From positions 1 to 24,639 of the forward strand of contig JBPYFK010000059.1 in the NCBI GenBank assembly GCA_051984675.1: a stretch of 24,639 nucleotides of DNA, in the 5' to 3' direction. Origin of the DNA: JBPYFK01 sp051984675. Its GTDB lineage: Bacteria > Actinomycetota > Actinomycetes > Mycobacteriales > Pseudonocardiaceae. Positions 6,914 through 14,598 of this stretch are shown one piece after another (position 1 is the first letter of the stretch; every line of letters begins with the position of its first letter). Position numbers and translations under genes: made by a program. The notes under the pieces are model-generated. The model did not search any database. It was not told the DNA's origin and was given only the letters and a program-made list of their open reading frames with translations.

Positions 6914-8509
6914 TCATGACCTGCGAACGACAGTGAGTTCGACAGTGCCTTGGTTGTTGTCGTAGAAACCCCAGGCGTCGTTGGCGAAAACGTACAGGTA
7001 GCCGGGCTTGTCGACGTGGACGTCGTTGCGCTTCTTACCGATCTGGAATGTTTGGTGGATCTGCGTTCCGGTGTCGCGGTCCATGTCGCCATTGGCGATC
7101 ACGCCTACCATGGACATCCAGGGCACCCATTTCCGGTCAGAAGCCGTGTGATCCCGGAGAACGCGCCGTGTCGCGAAGAGCTGCGCTGCCCGGTTCTTCC
7201 TCTGACACGCGGAGAGCGCCCATTCGATGGGCAGACGAAGGCCGCGAACGAACCATGCCACGCGATGGTAGCGCCGATCCACATCATCAGATGTCGTCGG
7301 GAAACCGTCAGGACCCGCGGGGATCGTGCCGTCGGTCCACTGGCCTTCGGCGGAGAAATCGTAGCGCCCGCTGACGAGCCAGAACCCTGTGTAGTTCCAT
7401 GGCTCATTGGCATCGATGGTGGCTTTCTCGCTCTGGCCGACGGGAATGAGTTTGGACGGGCGATAGGGGCCTACCGTGATCAGCGGATGCTCCTGCCGAA
7501 TGGAGACCGACTCGTGAAACCCGGTAAAGACTGAATCGTGGAGCGCGTTCGGGTTCGTTTGATCGATGAGGTCAACGTGCCGTGGCTGTGAACTCAGCAG
7601 CCGGTAGCGGAAGCCGGCGCTTTCGTCATGCAGGATCCCGGTCGCGTCCGGTCGAATCTGGGAACGCACGGACTCGTCGAAGGCCAGTCCCGCCTTCTCC
7701 GCTTCGCGGATCATCCATTCGAGTGCGCCGTCAGAGAGCCCCGTTTCGGGATGGCCGCCGCCGACGTCGCTGTGATCGCCTGGAAACCACACCTGTTCAA
7801 ACGACGTCGCCGCGTTCACCGGGAGATCCCAGAGGGTGGGCGCGAAAGGACCTCGCATCTCGTCGAGCGCCACGGCATGACGTGCGTACTCGACCCGCTC
7901 GCTGAGTTGGGTGTCGCGGAAGGCGAAACTCCTGCGCTGCGGAAAGAGCAACATCAGGTCCAGACTCTTGGGGATGCCAACGGCGCCGACGGTGTCCCAG
8001 ACGCCCAGAAAGTGCACCTTGCGATCTGGGAAGAAGTGGTAGCGCCGCGGCGGCGACTCGCCCTTGTGGTAGCACGCATAGATCTCCTCGGCTGCCTCGA
8101 ATGCCTGTTCAGGCTGAAGCCCGGGGGTATTGCCGATGTCCAGGAGGCCGAAGGTGTCCTCGGTGAGCAATCTGGCCAGGTTACGGACGGTATAGGCACC
8201 ACGGCTGAAGCCGAACAGGCTGATGGACTCCGCTTCCGGATGCTCGTGGCGTCGGACCGCGAGCCAGCGGTAGGCACTGATCAGGTCGCGTTTCAGGCCC
8301 ATGCCGAAGGCGCCGCCACCAACCCTCTCACCCAGTCCGCCCTGTGCACCCACACCGGATCGGTAGAAGCGGAGTTGTTGTTCGCCATCCGGACCGGTCA
8401 GAGCCAAGGCGTTGTAGAGCCGTGCCACGTTCGTCGGTCTCGGGACACCGCGAGTCTTCTGTTTCCTGGTGGCCCAGGTCCCATCGCAGCACACAACAAG
8501 GTGCCTCAT
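6914..8509 (-). CDS. DUF2235 alpha/beta-hydrolase (Tle1-like) with LecA-like C-terminus
   Basis: A 531-residue protein. Residues 1 to about 400 form a DUF2235 domain, the alpha/beta-hydrolase family that includes T6SS phospholipase effectors of the Tle1 type. It starts with RHLVVCCDGTW, has the nucleophile elbow GFSRGAYT (Ser102), the acid region VWDTVGAVG (Asp172) and the HSDVGGGH histidine motif (His246). The last 70 or so residues are not typical of DUF2235. They contain FQIGKK and NDAWGFYDNNQG, matching the calcium-site spacing of Pseudomonas LecA/PA-IL (NDxxGxYxNNxG; Asp511, Asn518, Asn519). No signal peptide is visible. ATG 8509 is preferred over GTG 8518 because a GGGGG Shine-Dalgarno-like run lies about 8 nt upstream. 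The DNA looks less G+C-rich than the dpr genes. Substrate unknown: lipid ester hydrolysis plus glycan binding is inference. Confidence 0.85.
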   Translation of the reverse strand: MRHLVVCCDGTWATRKQKTRGVPRPTNVARLYNALALTGPDGEQQLRFYRSGVGAQGGLGERVGGGAFGMGLKRDLISAYRWLAVRRHEHPEAESISLFGFSRGAYTVRNLARLLTEDTFGLLDIGNTPGLQPEQAFEAAEEIYACYHKGESPPRRYHFFPDRKVHFLGVWDTVGAVGIPKSLDLMLLFPQRRSFAFRDTQLSERVEYARHAVALDEMRGPFAPTLWDLPVNAATSFEQVWFPGDHSDVGGGHPETGLSDGALEWMIREAEKAGLAFDESVRSQIRPDATGILHDESAGFRYRLLSSQPRHVDLIDQTNPNALHDSVFTGFHESVSIRQEHPLITVGPYRPSKLIPVGQSEKATIDANEPWNYTGFWLVSGRYDFSAEGQWTDGTIPAGPDGFPTTSDDVDRRYHRVAWFVRGLRLPIEWALSACQRKNRAAQLFATRRVLRDHTASDRKWVPWMSMVGVIANGDMDRDTGTQIHQTFQIGKKRNDVHVDKPGYLYVFANDAWGFYDNNQGTVELTVVRRS

Positions 8510-8736
8510 GGCAGCCACCCCCTAGCACGTGCTGGACAGTTCGATGGCCGCCTCGGCGGATCCCATCCTGCGTCACGCCCCAAGTAGCGACCACGGCCAT
8601 AAGTCCCGCCGCACCACAACGTGTGCACTCTGCTCACCCGCCTGGGTGTATTTTTCCGGCCATTCGGCGGATTGTGATCAGATCGAGACGCGAGATCGCC
8701 TCAACTTGCCGCCGGAATCGGCAGATCAATACCAAT
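8510..8736. promoter_or_regulatory. Divergent intergenic region, hydrolase / second emb
   Basis: This 227-nt spacer separates the divergent DUF2235 and emb genes and must hold both promoters. It includes an A/T-rich patch (GTGTATTTTTCC, around 8646-8657). I could not identify convincing -35/-10 pairs or an operator. The emb frame is open through it, but its translation is not Emb-like. Confidence 0.4.
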
Positions 8737-11700
8737 GTGACCCCTTCTGCGCAACGCCTGAGACCTGCCCAGCGCACCTCGCAGAACGGCAGCGGGCGCC
8801 CCGACCACCCGAGGGTCAGCTCCGCTCTGCGGGCGGAGGTCCGCCAGTCCGGGCCCCGGGCCTGGGTGCTGATCGCGCTGGCCGCGCTGACGCTGGTGCT
8901 CGGCGTGCTCGCCGTCGTCGCGCCGGTGCGCGCCGACGACCCGGTCGTGACCTGGCCCAAGGCCGGCTCCGCCCCGGCCTCGACGGTGCTGCCGCTGTCG
9001 CCGTACCGGCCGGTGCGGCTGGACGCGACCATCCCGTGCGCGACGCTGCGCGGGGTGAACGCGACCGGCGGCACGGCCCTGGGCACGCAGCCGAACGGCC
9101 GGCAGGGACTCGCCGTGAGCGCCCGGCAGGGCGAGCTACACGTCCGAGTGTCCGGGCAGGAAGTGCTCGCCCAACCGCTACCTGCGGACAACTGCGCGTA
9201 CCAGGTCTCCGCCGACGAGCACGGTGTCCGTGTGCTGCTCAACGGCACGGTCGTGGCCGATCGGCCGGGCGTGGTCCCGCCGCAGGTCGCGGAACTGTCC
9301 ACGCAGGCCGAGGGACGTCCCGAAGCCGCCGGCCTTTCCGCGCGGATACACACGGACGCTCGCGGCCAGTCCAACCCGACGACGCTGAAACTGGCGCTGC
9401 TGCTTGCGCACGCTGCCGCGCTGTGCGCGCTGCTCGCGCTCGCGTGGCGCTGGTTGCGCGGGACGGAGTCGATGCGCGGGCTGAGCCTGCCGAAACCGTC
9501 GTGGGCGGACGCCACCGTCGTCCTGATCGCGATCGCGTGGGTGTTCCTCGGCCCGATGCAGATGGACGACTCGTGGTACCTGCTGATGGCCCGAAACGGC
9601 GAAACTTCGGGCTATATCGGCAATTACGTCTACATGTTCAACGCGACCGAGAACCCGTTCTCGCTCTCGCAGTACGCATTGGAGTTCTGGGGCTGGCTCG
9701 GCGGCTGGTCGCTGTGGTGGATGCGGTTGGTGCCCACGTTCTACGGGCTCGTGACGTGGGGACTCTTGCGCGTGCTGTTCGCGACCATGCTCGGCCGCGC
9801 GGCCAACCTGCCGATGGTCCCGTGGGCGCTGCTCGTCGCGCACCTGCTGTGGTTCCTGCCGTACGGCGAAACGTTGCGGCCCGAGCCGCTGATCGTGGCA
9901 TGTGCCGCGGCGACGCTGGTGTTCGCGGAAGCGGCGCGAGTGCGGCGCTCGGTCGGTGCGCTCGCGATCGCGTGCGTGTTCGCCGTGCTGGCCTTCACCT
10001 CGTCGCCGTCCGGGCTGGTAGCGGGGGCGCCGCTGGTGCTCGCCCTGCCGTGGTTGCGCCAGTGGCTGCGGGCCAAGCCGTGGCCCACGCGGGTCGCGAC
10101 GGTGCTGCTCGGGTGTGCGACGGTCACCGTCCTCGTACCGGCGGGCTTCGCGGACACGACGTTCGGCGACGTCGCGGACGCGGCGAAGACGCACCGCTGG
10201 TACTACCTCGCACACCCCTGGTACGAGGAGATCGTCCACTACAACACTCTGCTGGACACGTCCGGCTGGGCGCGCCGGATGCCGGTGTTGCTGACGCTGG
10301 CGCTGTTGCTGGTGGTCGCGATCGCCAGCGGTCGCGGTCGGATGGGCCATGACCCGGTCCGGCGATTGGTGTTGACCAGCGGCATCATCACCGCCGTCGC
10401 GCTCGGCCTGATCGCGTTGAGCCCCACGAAGTGGGTCAACCACTTCCACGCCGTCGCCGCCGCTCCGACGGTGCTGATCGCCTCGGCGCTGCTGCGCTCC
10501 CCCCTGCCGCGACGCGCCGGATCGGTGATCAGGGTCGCGTCCCTGCTGGTCGTGGTGGGTGCGGTGTCGCTGAGCTTCGCCGGGGACAACGCATGGCACC
10601 CGTTTACCGACGCCGGCCAGCGCTTCGGCAACCACCTGGACATCGACTCGGTGACGAACAACGTGCAGCCGCACGTCGGCTCGTTGTTCCTGCGGAGTCC
10701 GCTGCTGTGGCTCGGGTTCGCTCTGCTCGGATACGTGTGGGCGAAATGGTGGTACCGCCAAGGAAGGCGGGTCCGGGTCAACGCCGAACGCACGGTCCTC
10801 GTCACCGCCTCGCTGTCTTCTGTGCTGCTGATGCTGGCGCTGTTCGTGGATGCGCCGATCGCCGAGTATCCGGGGTGGACAGTCGCACGGTCCGCTGTTC
10901 AGGCCGCGTCGGGAAACCCCTGCGGGCTCGCCAACTACGTCGAAGTGCTGCTGCCGTCGCAGCAACGGCTCGGACCGGCAACCGGCCCGGTGACGCTGAC
11001 CGGGGACTTCCTGAGCCCGACGGAGTCACCGGTGCTGGGCCGACCGTGGCAGGACCGGTCGGCGTACTGGCACGACGACCAACCCGACGGCACCACAACG
11101 GGAACGGGGACGCTGACCACCGGCTGGTACGCGGTTCCGGCGCAGGGTGGCACGAACGTGACCGTGCCGCTGGCCGGATCGCTGCGAAAGCAGAAGTTGG
11201 AGGTCCAGTTCGGGACCGGCAACCCCGCCGCGCCCGTGCCGGCACAGACCTTCGACCTGAAACCTGATCCACGCCAGCCGGCGAACACCTGGCAGCAGTT
11301 GTCCGTGCCGCTGCCCCGGAACCGGCCGACGGCCGTGCGCGTGCACGTCGTCGACCAGGTGACCGGCGCGGACAGCTGGATAGCCGCGGGCGAGCCGAAG
11401 CTGACCGATTACCGGCCGGTCACCGACATCACGCGCGGTGCGACGGTTTTCGCGGACCAGATTTCCGCGGCGCTGTGGCCCTGCGTGCACCAGGCGACGC
11501 TGCACGACGGCATCACGGACGCGCCGAGCGTCCAACTGACCGCCGACGAGTCGATCCCGACCGATGTTCTCGGCAACCCGACGTACCTGGAGTGGGGCGG
11601 TGCCTGGGTGCAAACCTCGCGCACGGCGGTGTTGACGAAGCTGGGGTCACGGCTGCGCGGTGGAGGTCCGCCGCGACAGCCGTGGGGCCAGGTGTTCACC

Positions 11701-11871
11701 GTGCAGTACACGCACCCGCTCGGCCAGTTCGACGTGCACGTCGACGAAGTCACACGTTCCGGGCTCGCCCAGCCACCGACCCTCGCCACCAACGCCTACC
11801 CGAACATCAGCCGCAACTCGGGAATCCGGCAGGGAGACACGGGTCCGTCGAAGAGCCTCTTCCTGGATTAG
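8737..11871 (+). CDS. Arabinosyltransferase, Emb family (stand-alone paralogue)
   Basis: A full-length Emb-type GT-C membrane glycosyltransferase of about 1044 residues. TM1 spans about residues 42-64 and is followed by the extracytoplasmic N-terminal domain (VTWPKAGS, an early PC cysteine). The catalytic loop carries Asp277-Asp278 in QMDDSWYLLMARN, then SGYIGNYVYMFNATENPF. Later come LPYGETLRPEPL, WYLAHPWYEE-type loops and the LSPTKWVNHFHA segment. A C-terminal carbohydrate-binding-like domain ends in PWGQVFTVQY instead of the RDWGSL/WSPG ending of classical Emb. Met284 sits at the position of the ethambutol hot spot Met306 of EmbB. The GTG 8737 start is tentative: it lacks a good Shine-Dalgarno, but no better in-frame start lies before TM1. 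The gene is monocistronic by layout. Acceptor and donor are unproven; arabinofuranose transfer is inferred from the family. Confidence 0.92.
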   Translation: MTPSAQRLRPAQRTSQNGSGRPDHPRVSSALRAEVRQSGPRAWVLIALAALTLVLGVLAVVAPVRADDPVVTWPKAGSAPASTVLPLSPYRPVRLDATIPCATLRGVNATGGTALGTQPNGRQGLAVSARQGELHVRVSGQEVLAQPLPADNCAYQVSADEHGVRVLLNGTVVADRPGVVPPQVAELSTQAEGRPEAAGLSARIHTDARGQSNPTTLKLALLLAHAAALCALLALAWRWLRGTESMRGLSLPKPSWADATVVLIAIAWVFLGPMQMDDSWYLLMARNGETSGYIGNYVYMFNATENPFSLSQYALEFWGWLGGWSLWWMRLVPTFYGLVTWGLLRVLFATMLGRAANLPMVPWALLVAHLLWFLPYGETLRPEPLIVACAAATLVFAEAARVRRSVGALAIACVFAVLAFTSSPSGLVAGAPLVLALPWLRQWLRAKPWPTRVATVLLGCATVTVLVPAGFADTTFGDVADAAKTHRWYYLAHPWYEEIVHYNTLLDTSGWARRMPVLLTLALLLVVAIASGRGRMGHDPVRRLVLTSGIITAVALGLIALSPTKWVNHFHAVAAAPTVLIASALLRSPLPRRAGSVIRVASLLVVVGAVSLSFAGDNAWHPFTDAGQRFGNHLDIDSVTNNVQPHVGSLFLRSPLLWLGFALLGYVWAKWWYRQGRRVRVNAERTVLVTASLSSVLLMLALFVDAPIAEYPGWTVARSAVQAASGNPCGLANYVEVLLPSQQRLGPATGPVTLTGDFLSPTESPVLGRPWQDRSAYWHDDQPDGTTTGTGTLTTGWYAVPAQGGTNVTVPLAGSLRKQKLEVQFGTGNPAAPVPAQTFDLKPDPRQPANTWQQLSVPLPRNRPTAVRVHVVDQVTGADSWIAAGEPKLTDYRPVTDITRGATVFADQISAALWPCVHQATLHDGITDAPSVQLTADESIPTDVLGNPTYLEWGGAWVQTSRTAVLTKLGSRLRGGGPPRQPWGQVFTVQYTHPLGQFDVHVDEVTRSGLAQPPTLATNAYPNISRNSGIRQGDTGPSKSLFLD

Positions 11872-11928
11872 ACCGTCGCGTACCGACAAAGGAAATGAGT
11901 CAGCGAAAAATCCTTCAGATTCCCGGGA

Positions 11929-12147
11929 TCACTGGCGCCTCGCCAGTTCATGCCAGCAGTCCATGCACGTCGGCTCGGTAATCCACTCGTACTTCGTCGC
12001 CTGACGCTGCAGCCGCCACGCCTCCACTTCCTTCCCGCAGAACGCCCTCACCAGCTCGCCGGGAGGTGCTTTCCGCTGAGCGACCTCGAAAGCGTGCCGT
12101 CCGATACCGACCGGACGCCACAGCCCGATCAACCCGTCATAAGACAT
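11929..12147 (-). CDS. Small HCCC zinc-binding-type protein (72 aa)
   Basis: This 72-residue protein matches the pattern of small actinobacterial 'zinc finger' proteins found next to XRE/DUF397 genes: WRP-x-GIGRHAF, a central FCGKEVEAW, and a C-terminal EPTCMDCWHEL. His18, Cys37, Cys61 and Cys64 would form one metal site; this is inferred from the pattern. ATG 12147 is preceded by AAGGGGAA at good spacing; the longer GTG-started frame from 12189 adds 14 residues without family resemblance. It is divergent from the damaged XRE regulator and converges on the second emb gene. Its role is unknown; a regulatory accessory protein is plausible from context. Confidence 0.75.
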   Translation of the reverse strand: MSYDGLIGLWRPVGIGRHAFEVAQRKAPPGELVRAFCGKEVEAWRLQRQATKYEWITEPTCMDCWHELARRQ

Positions 12148-12238
12148 GCGGAATTCCCCTTCACCGACGAAGGTTCTGCGGTCGGTCACTCAATAAGGTG
12201 GTTCTTTCCCACTCGCCCCAACACCGGAACGCACCGAC

Positions 12239-12319
12239 ATGGAAGACCGTAGCGATTTCCCGGAATACTGGAAATCACCCGGTTGCGCAGTGCCGTGCAA
12301 CCCTTGCACACCGCGATAA
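12239..12319 (+). CDS. Possible 26-aa Cys-rich small protein upstream of the XRE gene
   Basis: An ATG-started frame encodes 26 residues and ends in a TAA one base before the candidate ATG (12321) of the XRE regulator (TAACATG). The peptide is acidic then Cys/Pro-rich, with three cysteines in GCAVPCNPC. There is only a weak ribosome-binding sequence (GGAA) upstream. It may be a coupling leader peptide for the regulator, or chance. Confidence 0.3.
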   Translation: MEDRSDFPEYWKSPGCAVPCNPCTPR

Positions 12320-12320
12320 C

Positions 12321-12762
12321 ATGTCTGCGGAGGTCAACGGGGCCGAAGTTCGCTGGTTCTCAAGCTCGCGCGCTCGGGGCTGAGATACGAAAGCACCGAG
12401 ATTCACTCGAATGGACTCTAGACCAGCTTGCCGCACAGGCAGACGTCTCGCGATCCACGTTGTCCCGGATCGAAACCGGCGCGAGACGACCGGCTGCGGA
12501 CGAGGTGGCATCGATCCTGACCGCGCTCGGGACCTACTGGGGATGCGAGGGCGCCTTCATCATGTATGAACTCGTCGACGACCACAGGGTGATTTTTCTG
12601 GAGAATCAAGGGAGTGGGACGTTTATCGACGATAAATCGACAGAAGCATACAAGAGAGTCCTTGACAACCCGGACCAGGTTGCTCTGGACACCAAAGAAT
12701 CCGCAAAGTTGATCGTGCGTTACCGGGAATGGTATCAGGAGAATGACGTTCAACTTCCGTAA
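12321..12762 (+). pseudogene. XRE-family regulator with DUF5753 remnant, probably broken
   Basis: The gene encodes a helix-turn-helix of the XRE type (ALGAEIRKHRD, then QADVSRSTLSRIETGARRP). About 10 residues after the HTH it jumps to the final part of a DUF5753 domain (FIMYELVDDHRVIFLENQGS, then ALDTKESAKLI). Family members are about 280 residues, so roughly 150 internal residues seem to be missing, in frame. The natural-looking start ATG 12321 (MSAEVNG) is in another frame from the HTH. Skipping one G in the GGGG run at 12339-12342 joins MSAEVNG to PKFAGSQARALGAE, the usual family N-terminus. Without that shift the HTH frame is only reachable from weak TTG or GTG codons (12283, 12295, 12304). 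Intact relatives (WhiJ-like) pair with DUF397 partners and control development or antibiotic genes. Confidence 0.6.
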
Positions 12763-12934
12763 GAGCAGTTACAGCGGCGGCGAGAACGGTACGTGCGTCG
12801 AGGTCGCTCGCAACGTTCCCCATGTCCACGCCATACGCGACAGCAAGGATCGAACCGGCCCGATCCTGACCTTCGTCCCCTCGGTCTTAGCGACCTTCGT
12901 CAACGCCGTCAAAGCCGGCACCTACGACCACTAG
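12743..12934 (+). CDS. DUF397 small protein
   Basis: This 63-residue protein carries the DUF397 signature FRKSSYSGGENGTCVEVA near its N-terminus, followed by IRDSKDRTGPIL and an FVNAVKAG end. DUF397 proteins are small partners encoded beside XRE/DUF5753 regulators in actinomycetes and are thought to modulate them. It overlaps the 3' end of the regulator by 20 nt, and AGGAG lies just before the ATG, so it was built for co-translation. As its partner looks damaged, it may be a relic or may act with a regulator elsewhere. Confidence 0.88.
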   Translation: MTFNFRKSSYSGGENGTCVEVARNVPHVHAIRDSKDRTGPILTFVPSVLATFVNAVKAGTYDH

Positions 12935-12946
12935 TCCGTGATCACC

Positions 12947-12990
12947 TGTGACGGTGCCCTCGGCAGGTAGCTGCCGAGGGCACCGTCACA
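12947..12990. terminator. Perfect 20-bp hairpin between convergent genes
   Basis: TGTGACGGTGCCCTCGGCAG (12947-12966) is exactly complementary to 12971-12990 with a GTAG tetraloop. No T-run follows on either strand. It sits between the convergent DUF397 and GT-C genes, so a bidirectional transcription barrier is likely. Confidence 0.75.
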
Positions 12991-13002
12991 TATGAGACGT
13001 AC

Positions 13003-14598
13003 TCACGGTGTGGCATCGAGATGCAGTCGCAGGTGGGTGGTCCTCGACCACGACGAGCTGATGTTCCAGCGCGGGTCGTCAGCCTGGCCCGCCTCCCGGC
13101 GCAGGGCGAATTCCACCGGCCGCTGCACTTGGTACGGGAAGCGCGCGAAGTTCAGCTCCATGAGCCACCGCTGGAGCCCTTCCGCGTGCGCGATGCGCTG
13201 TCGGATCATTCCGGCCAGATGACCACGATCCGCGAAGTCGTCCACAATGGAGCATCCGCAGAAGTACGCCAGCCCACCGATTTCTCCCGGACTCGACACC
13301 GTGCGCGAGCCAACATCCTGGCGCAGCAGCTGTCCGATCCGCGCGTAATCGGCCGGTTTCCCCCAGTTGGCGTTGATCACGGCCTGGCGCCAAGGCATGC
13401 CGTTGGCAGCGATCAGCGACACCTGTGCCGCAACGAGAACGATCGCGAGTGTTCCCGCCAGCTCGGCCACCACGCGCGACGGCACGCTACGGGCACCGGC
13501 GGCAATGGCTCCCACCATGCCCGCGAAAGTGATCGAAAGGCCGATCAGACTCGGTGCGTAATACCAGTGATACGGCGGAACTTGAATGCGCACGTACACG
13601 AGGAAGTGCGCCGCAGCACCGATGCCCACGAGCACCCAGGGGTCCAATGTGGCCGGTCCGGTACGTCCCGCGATCTGGAGCACCAACCACACCACGATGC
13701 CTACCAGTGCGAGCCCGGCCGCCACGACGGAAAGGATGATCGCAACCGGGTACCGGGCGTAGTAGAGCGCCAGCCCGTTGGTGAACGTCCAACCACCCCA
13801 CGAGCGCTGGATCAGCTTGATGGCCACCGTGTCGGGGACCGCCGACCCGAAGTGCCACCAGCTGAACGCGAACCACGGCAGGGCCACCGCGCACGCGGTC
13901 CCGAGCGCACGCCACACGGCCCGCCACAGGACCGGCCGTCCGACGAACACCGCGAGCGGGAAGACCACCAGGTCCAGCCGGGTCAGCGCGAGCAGGCCCG
14001 CCGCCACCCCGAACAGCACGGGCCGGCGTTCGACGGCGGCCAGCAGGAGGAGCGCGAGCAGGGTCGCCGCGAGCGCCATCTCCATCCCCACCGACGACAA
14101 CACCAACGGGTTACCGAGCACCAGCAGTACCCCCAGCACACCGCTGGCGCCCGGCATCCCGCTACTGCGCGCCGCCCGCCACAGCGCCCCTGCCAGCACC
14201 ACGTTCGCCAGCACGAACACCGCACCGAGCCCGACGAGAGGTGCGCGCAGTACGGCAGTGGCCGCACCCAGCACGAGCACGTTCAGCGGCGAGGTCGCGG
14301 AATTCGCTGTCTCTTGGGGGAGCAGCCCCCAATGCAGGTGGAACGCCAGGTTCCGGGCGTACGACAGGGTGATGTAGGCGTCGTCGACCAGACCACCGCG
14401 CACCACCACGAACACCGCGCCGCTCCACAGCGCCACCGCACCCAGGATGACCAGCGCGGTCCATCGGTTGCCCGTTTGGAGCGTTGGTGAACGGCGCTTG
14501 GCAGCACGGGAAACGGCCTCAGCCTCGGGCGCACTGCCCGTTCTGTCCGTCCTGCCCGTACCAGGATGCGCGCTCGCGGGTTTCTTCGCAGTGGTCAC
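13003..14598 (-). CDS. GT-C membrane glycosyltransferase, AftB-like (paralogue 2)
   Basis: A 531-residue polytopic membrane protein with a basic cytoplasmic N-terminus of about 45 residues and roughly ten helices. It ends in a soluble C-terminal region of about 130 residues. The first periplasmic loop has the GT-C acidic pair Asp72-Asp73 (LVDDAYITLSYARNLA), followed by QETANSATSPLNVL. This layout (DD, RN, then an N/T-S-P-L segment) resembles the arabinofuranosyltransferase AftB and related polyprenyl-phosphate-dependent transferases. A CxC motif (Cys447, Cys449 in YFCGCSIVDD) lies in the outer C-terminal region. GTG 14598 overlaps the upstream gene by 4 nt (GTGA). It is paralogous to that gene along its whole length. 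The sugar and acceptor cannot be read from the sequence; arabinan or another wall glycan is suggested by the locus. Confidence 0.8.
   Translation of the reverse strand: MTTAKKPASAHPGTGRTDRTGSAPEAEAVSRAAKRRSPTLQTGNRWTALVILGAVALWSGAVFVVVRGGLVDDAYITLSYARNLAFHLHWGLLPQETANSATSPLNVLVLGAATAVLRAPLVGLGAVFVLANVVLAGALWRAARSSGMPGASGVLGVLLVLGNPLVLSSVGMEMALAATLLALLLLAAVERRPVLFGVAAGLLALTRLDLVVFPLAVFVGRPVLWRAVWRALGTACAVALPWFAFSWWHFGSAVPDTVAIKLIQRSWGGWTFTNGLALYYARYPVAIILSVVAAGLALVGIVVWLVLQIAGRTGPATLDPWVLVGIGAAAHFLVYVRIQVPPYHWYYAPSLIGLSITFAGMVGAIAAGARSVPSRVVAELAGTLAIVLVAAQVSLIAANGMPWRQAVINANWGKPADYARIGQLLRQDVGSRTVSSPGEIGGLAYFCGCSIVDDFADRGHLAGMIRQRIAHAEGLQRWLMELNFARFPYQVQRPVEFALRREAGQADDPRWNISSSWSRTTHLRLHLDATP

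Noticed and set aside
8344..8736. Upstream in-frame extension of the second emb gene to 8344
   Set aside because: It would run antisense into the DUF2235 gene and its translation does not resemble an Emb N-terminus; a start near 8737 fits better.
9178..10965. Minus-strand ORF of 595 codons opposite the second emb gene
   Set aside because: Composition is Arg/Gln/His-rich with no family motifs, while the plus strand carries a complete Emb protein.
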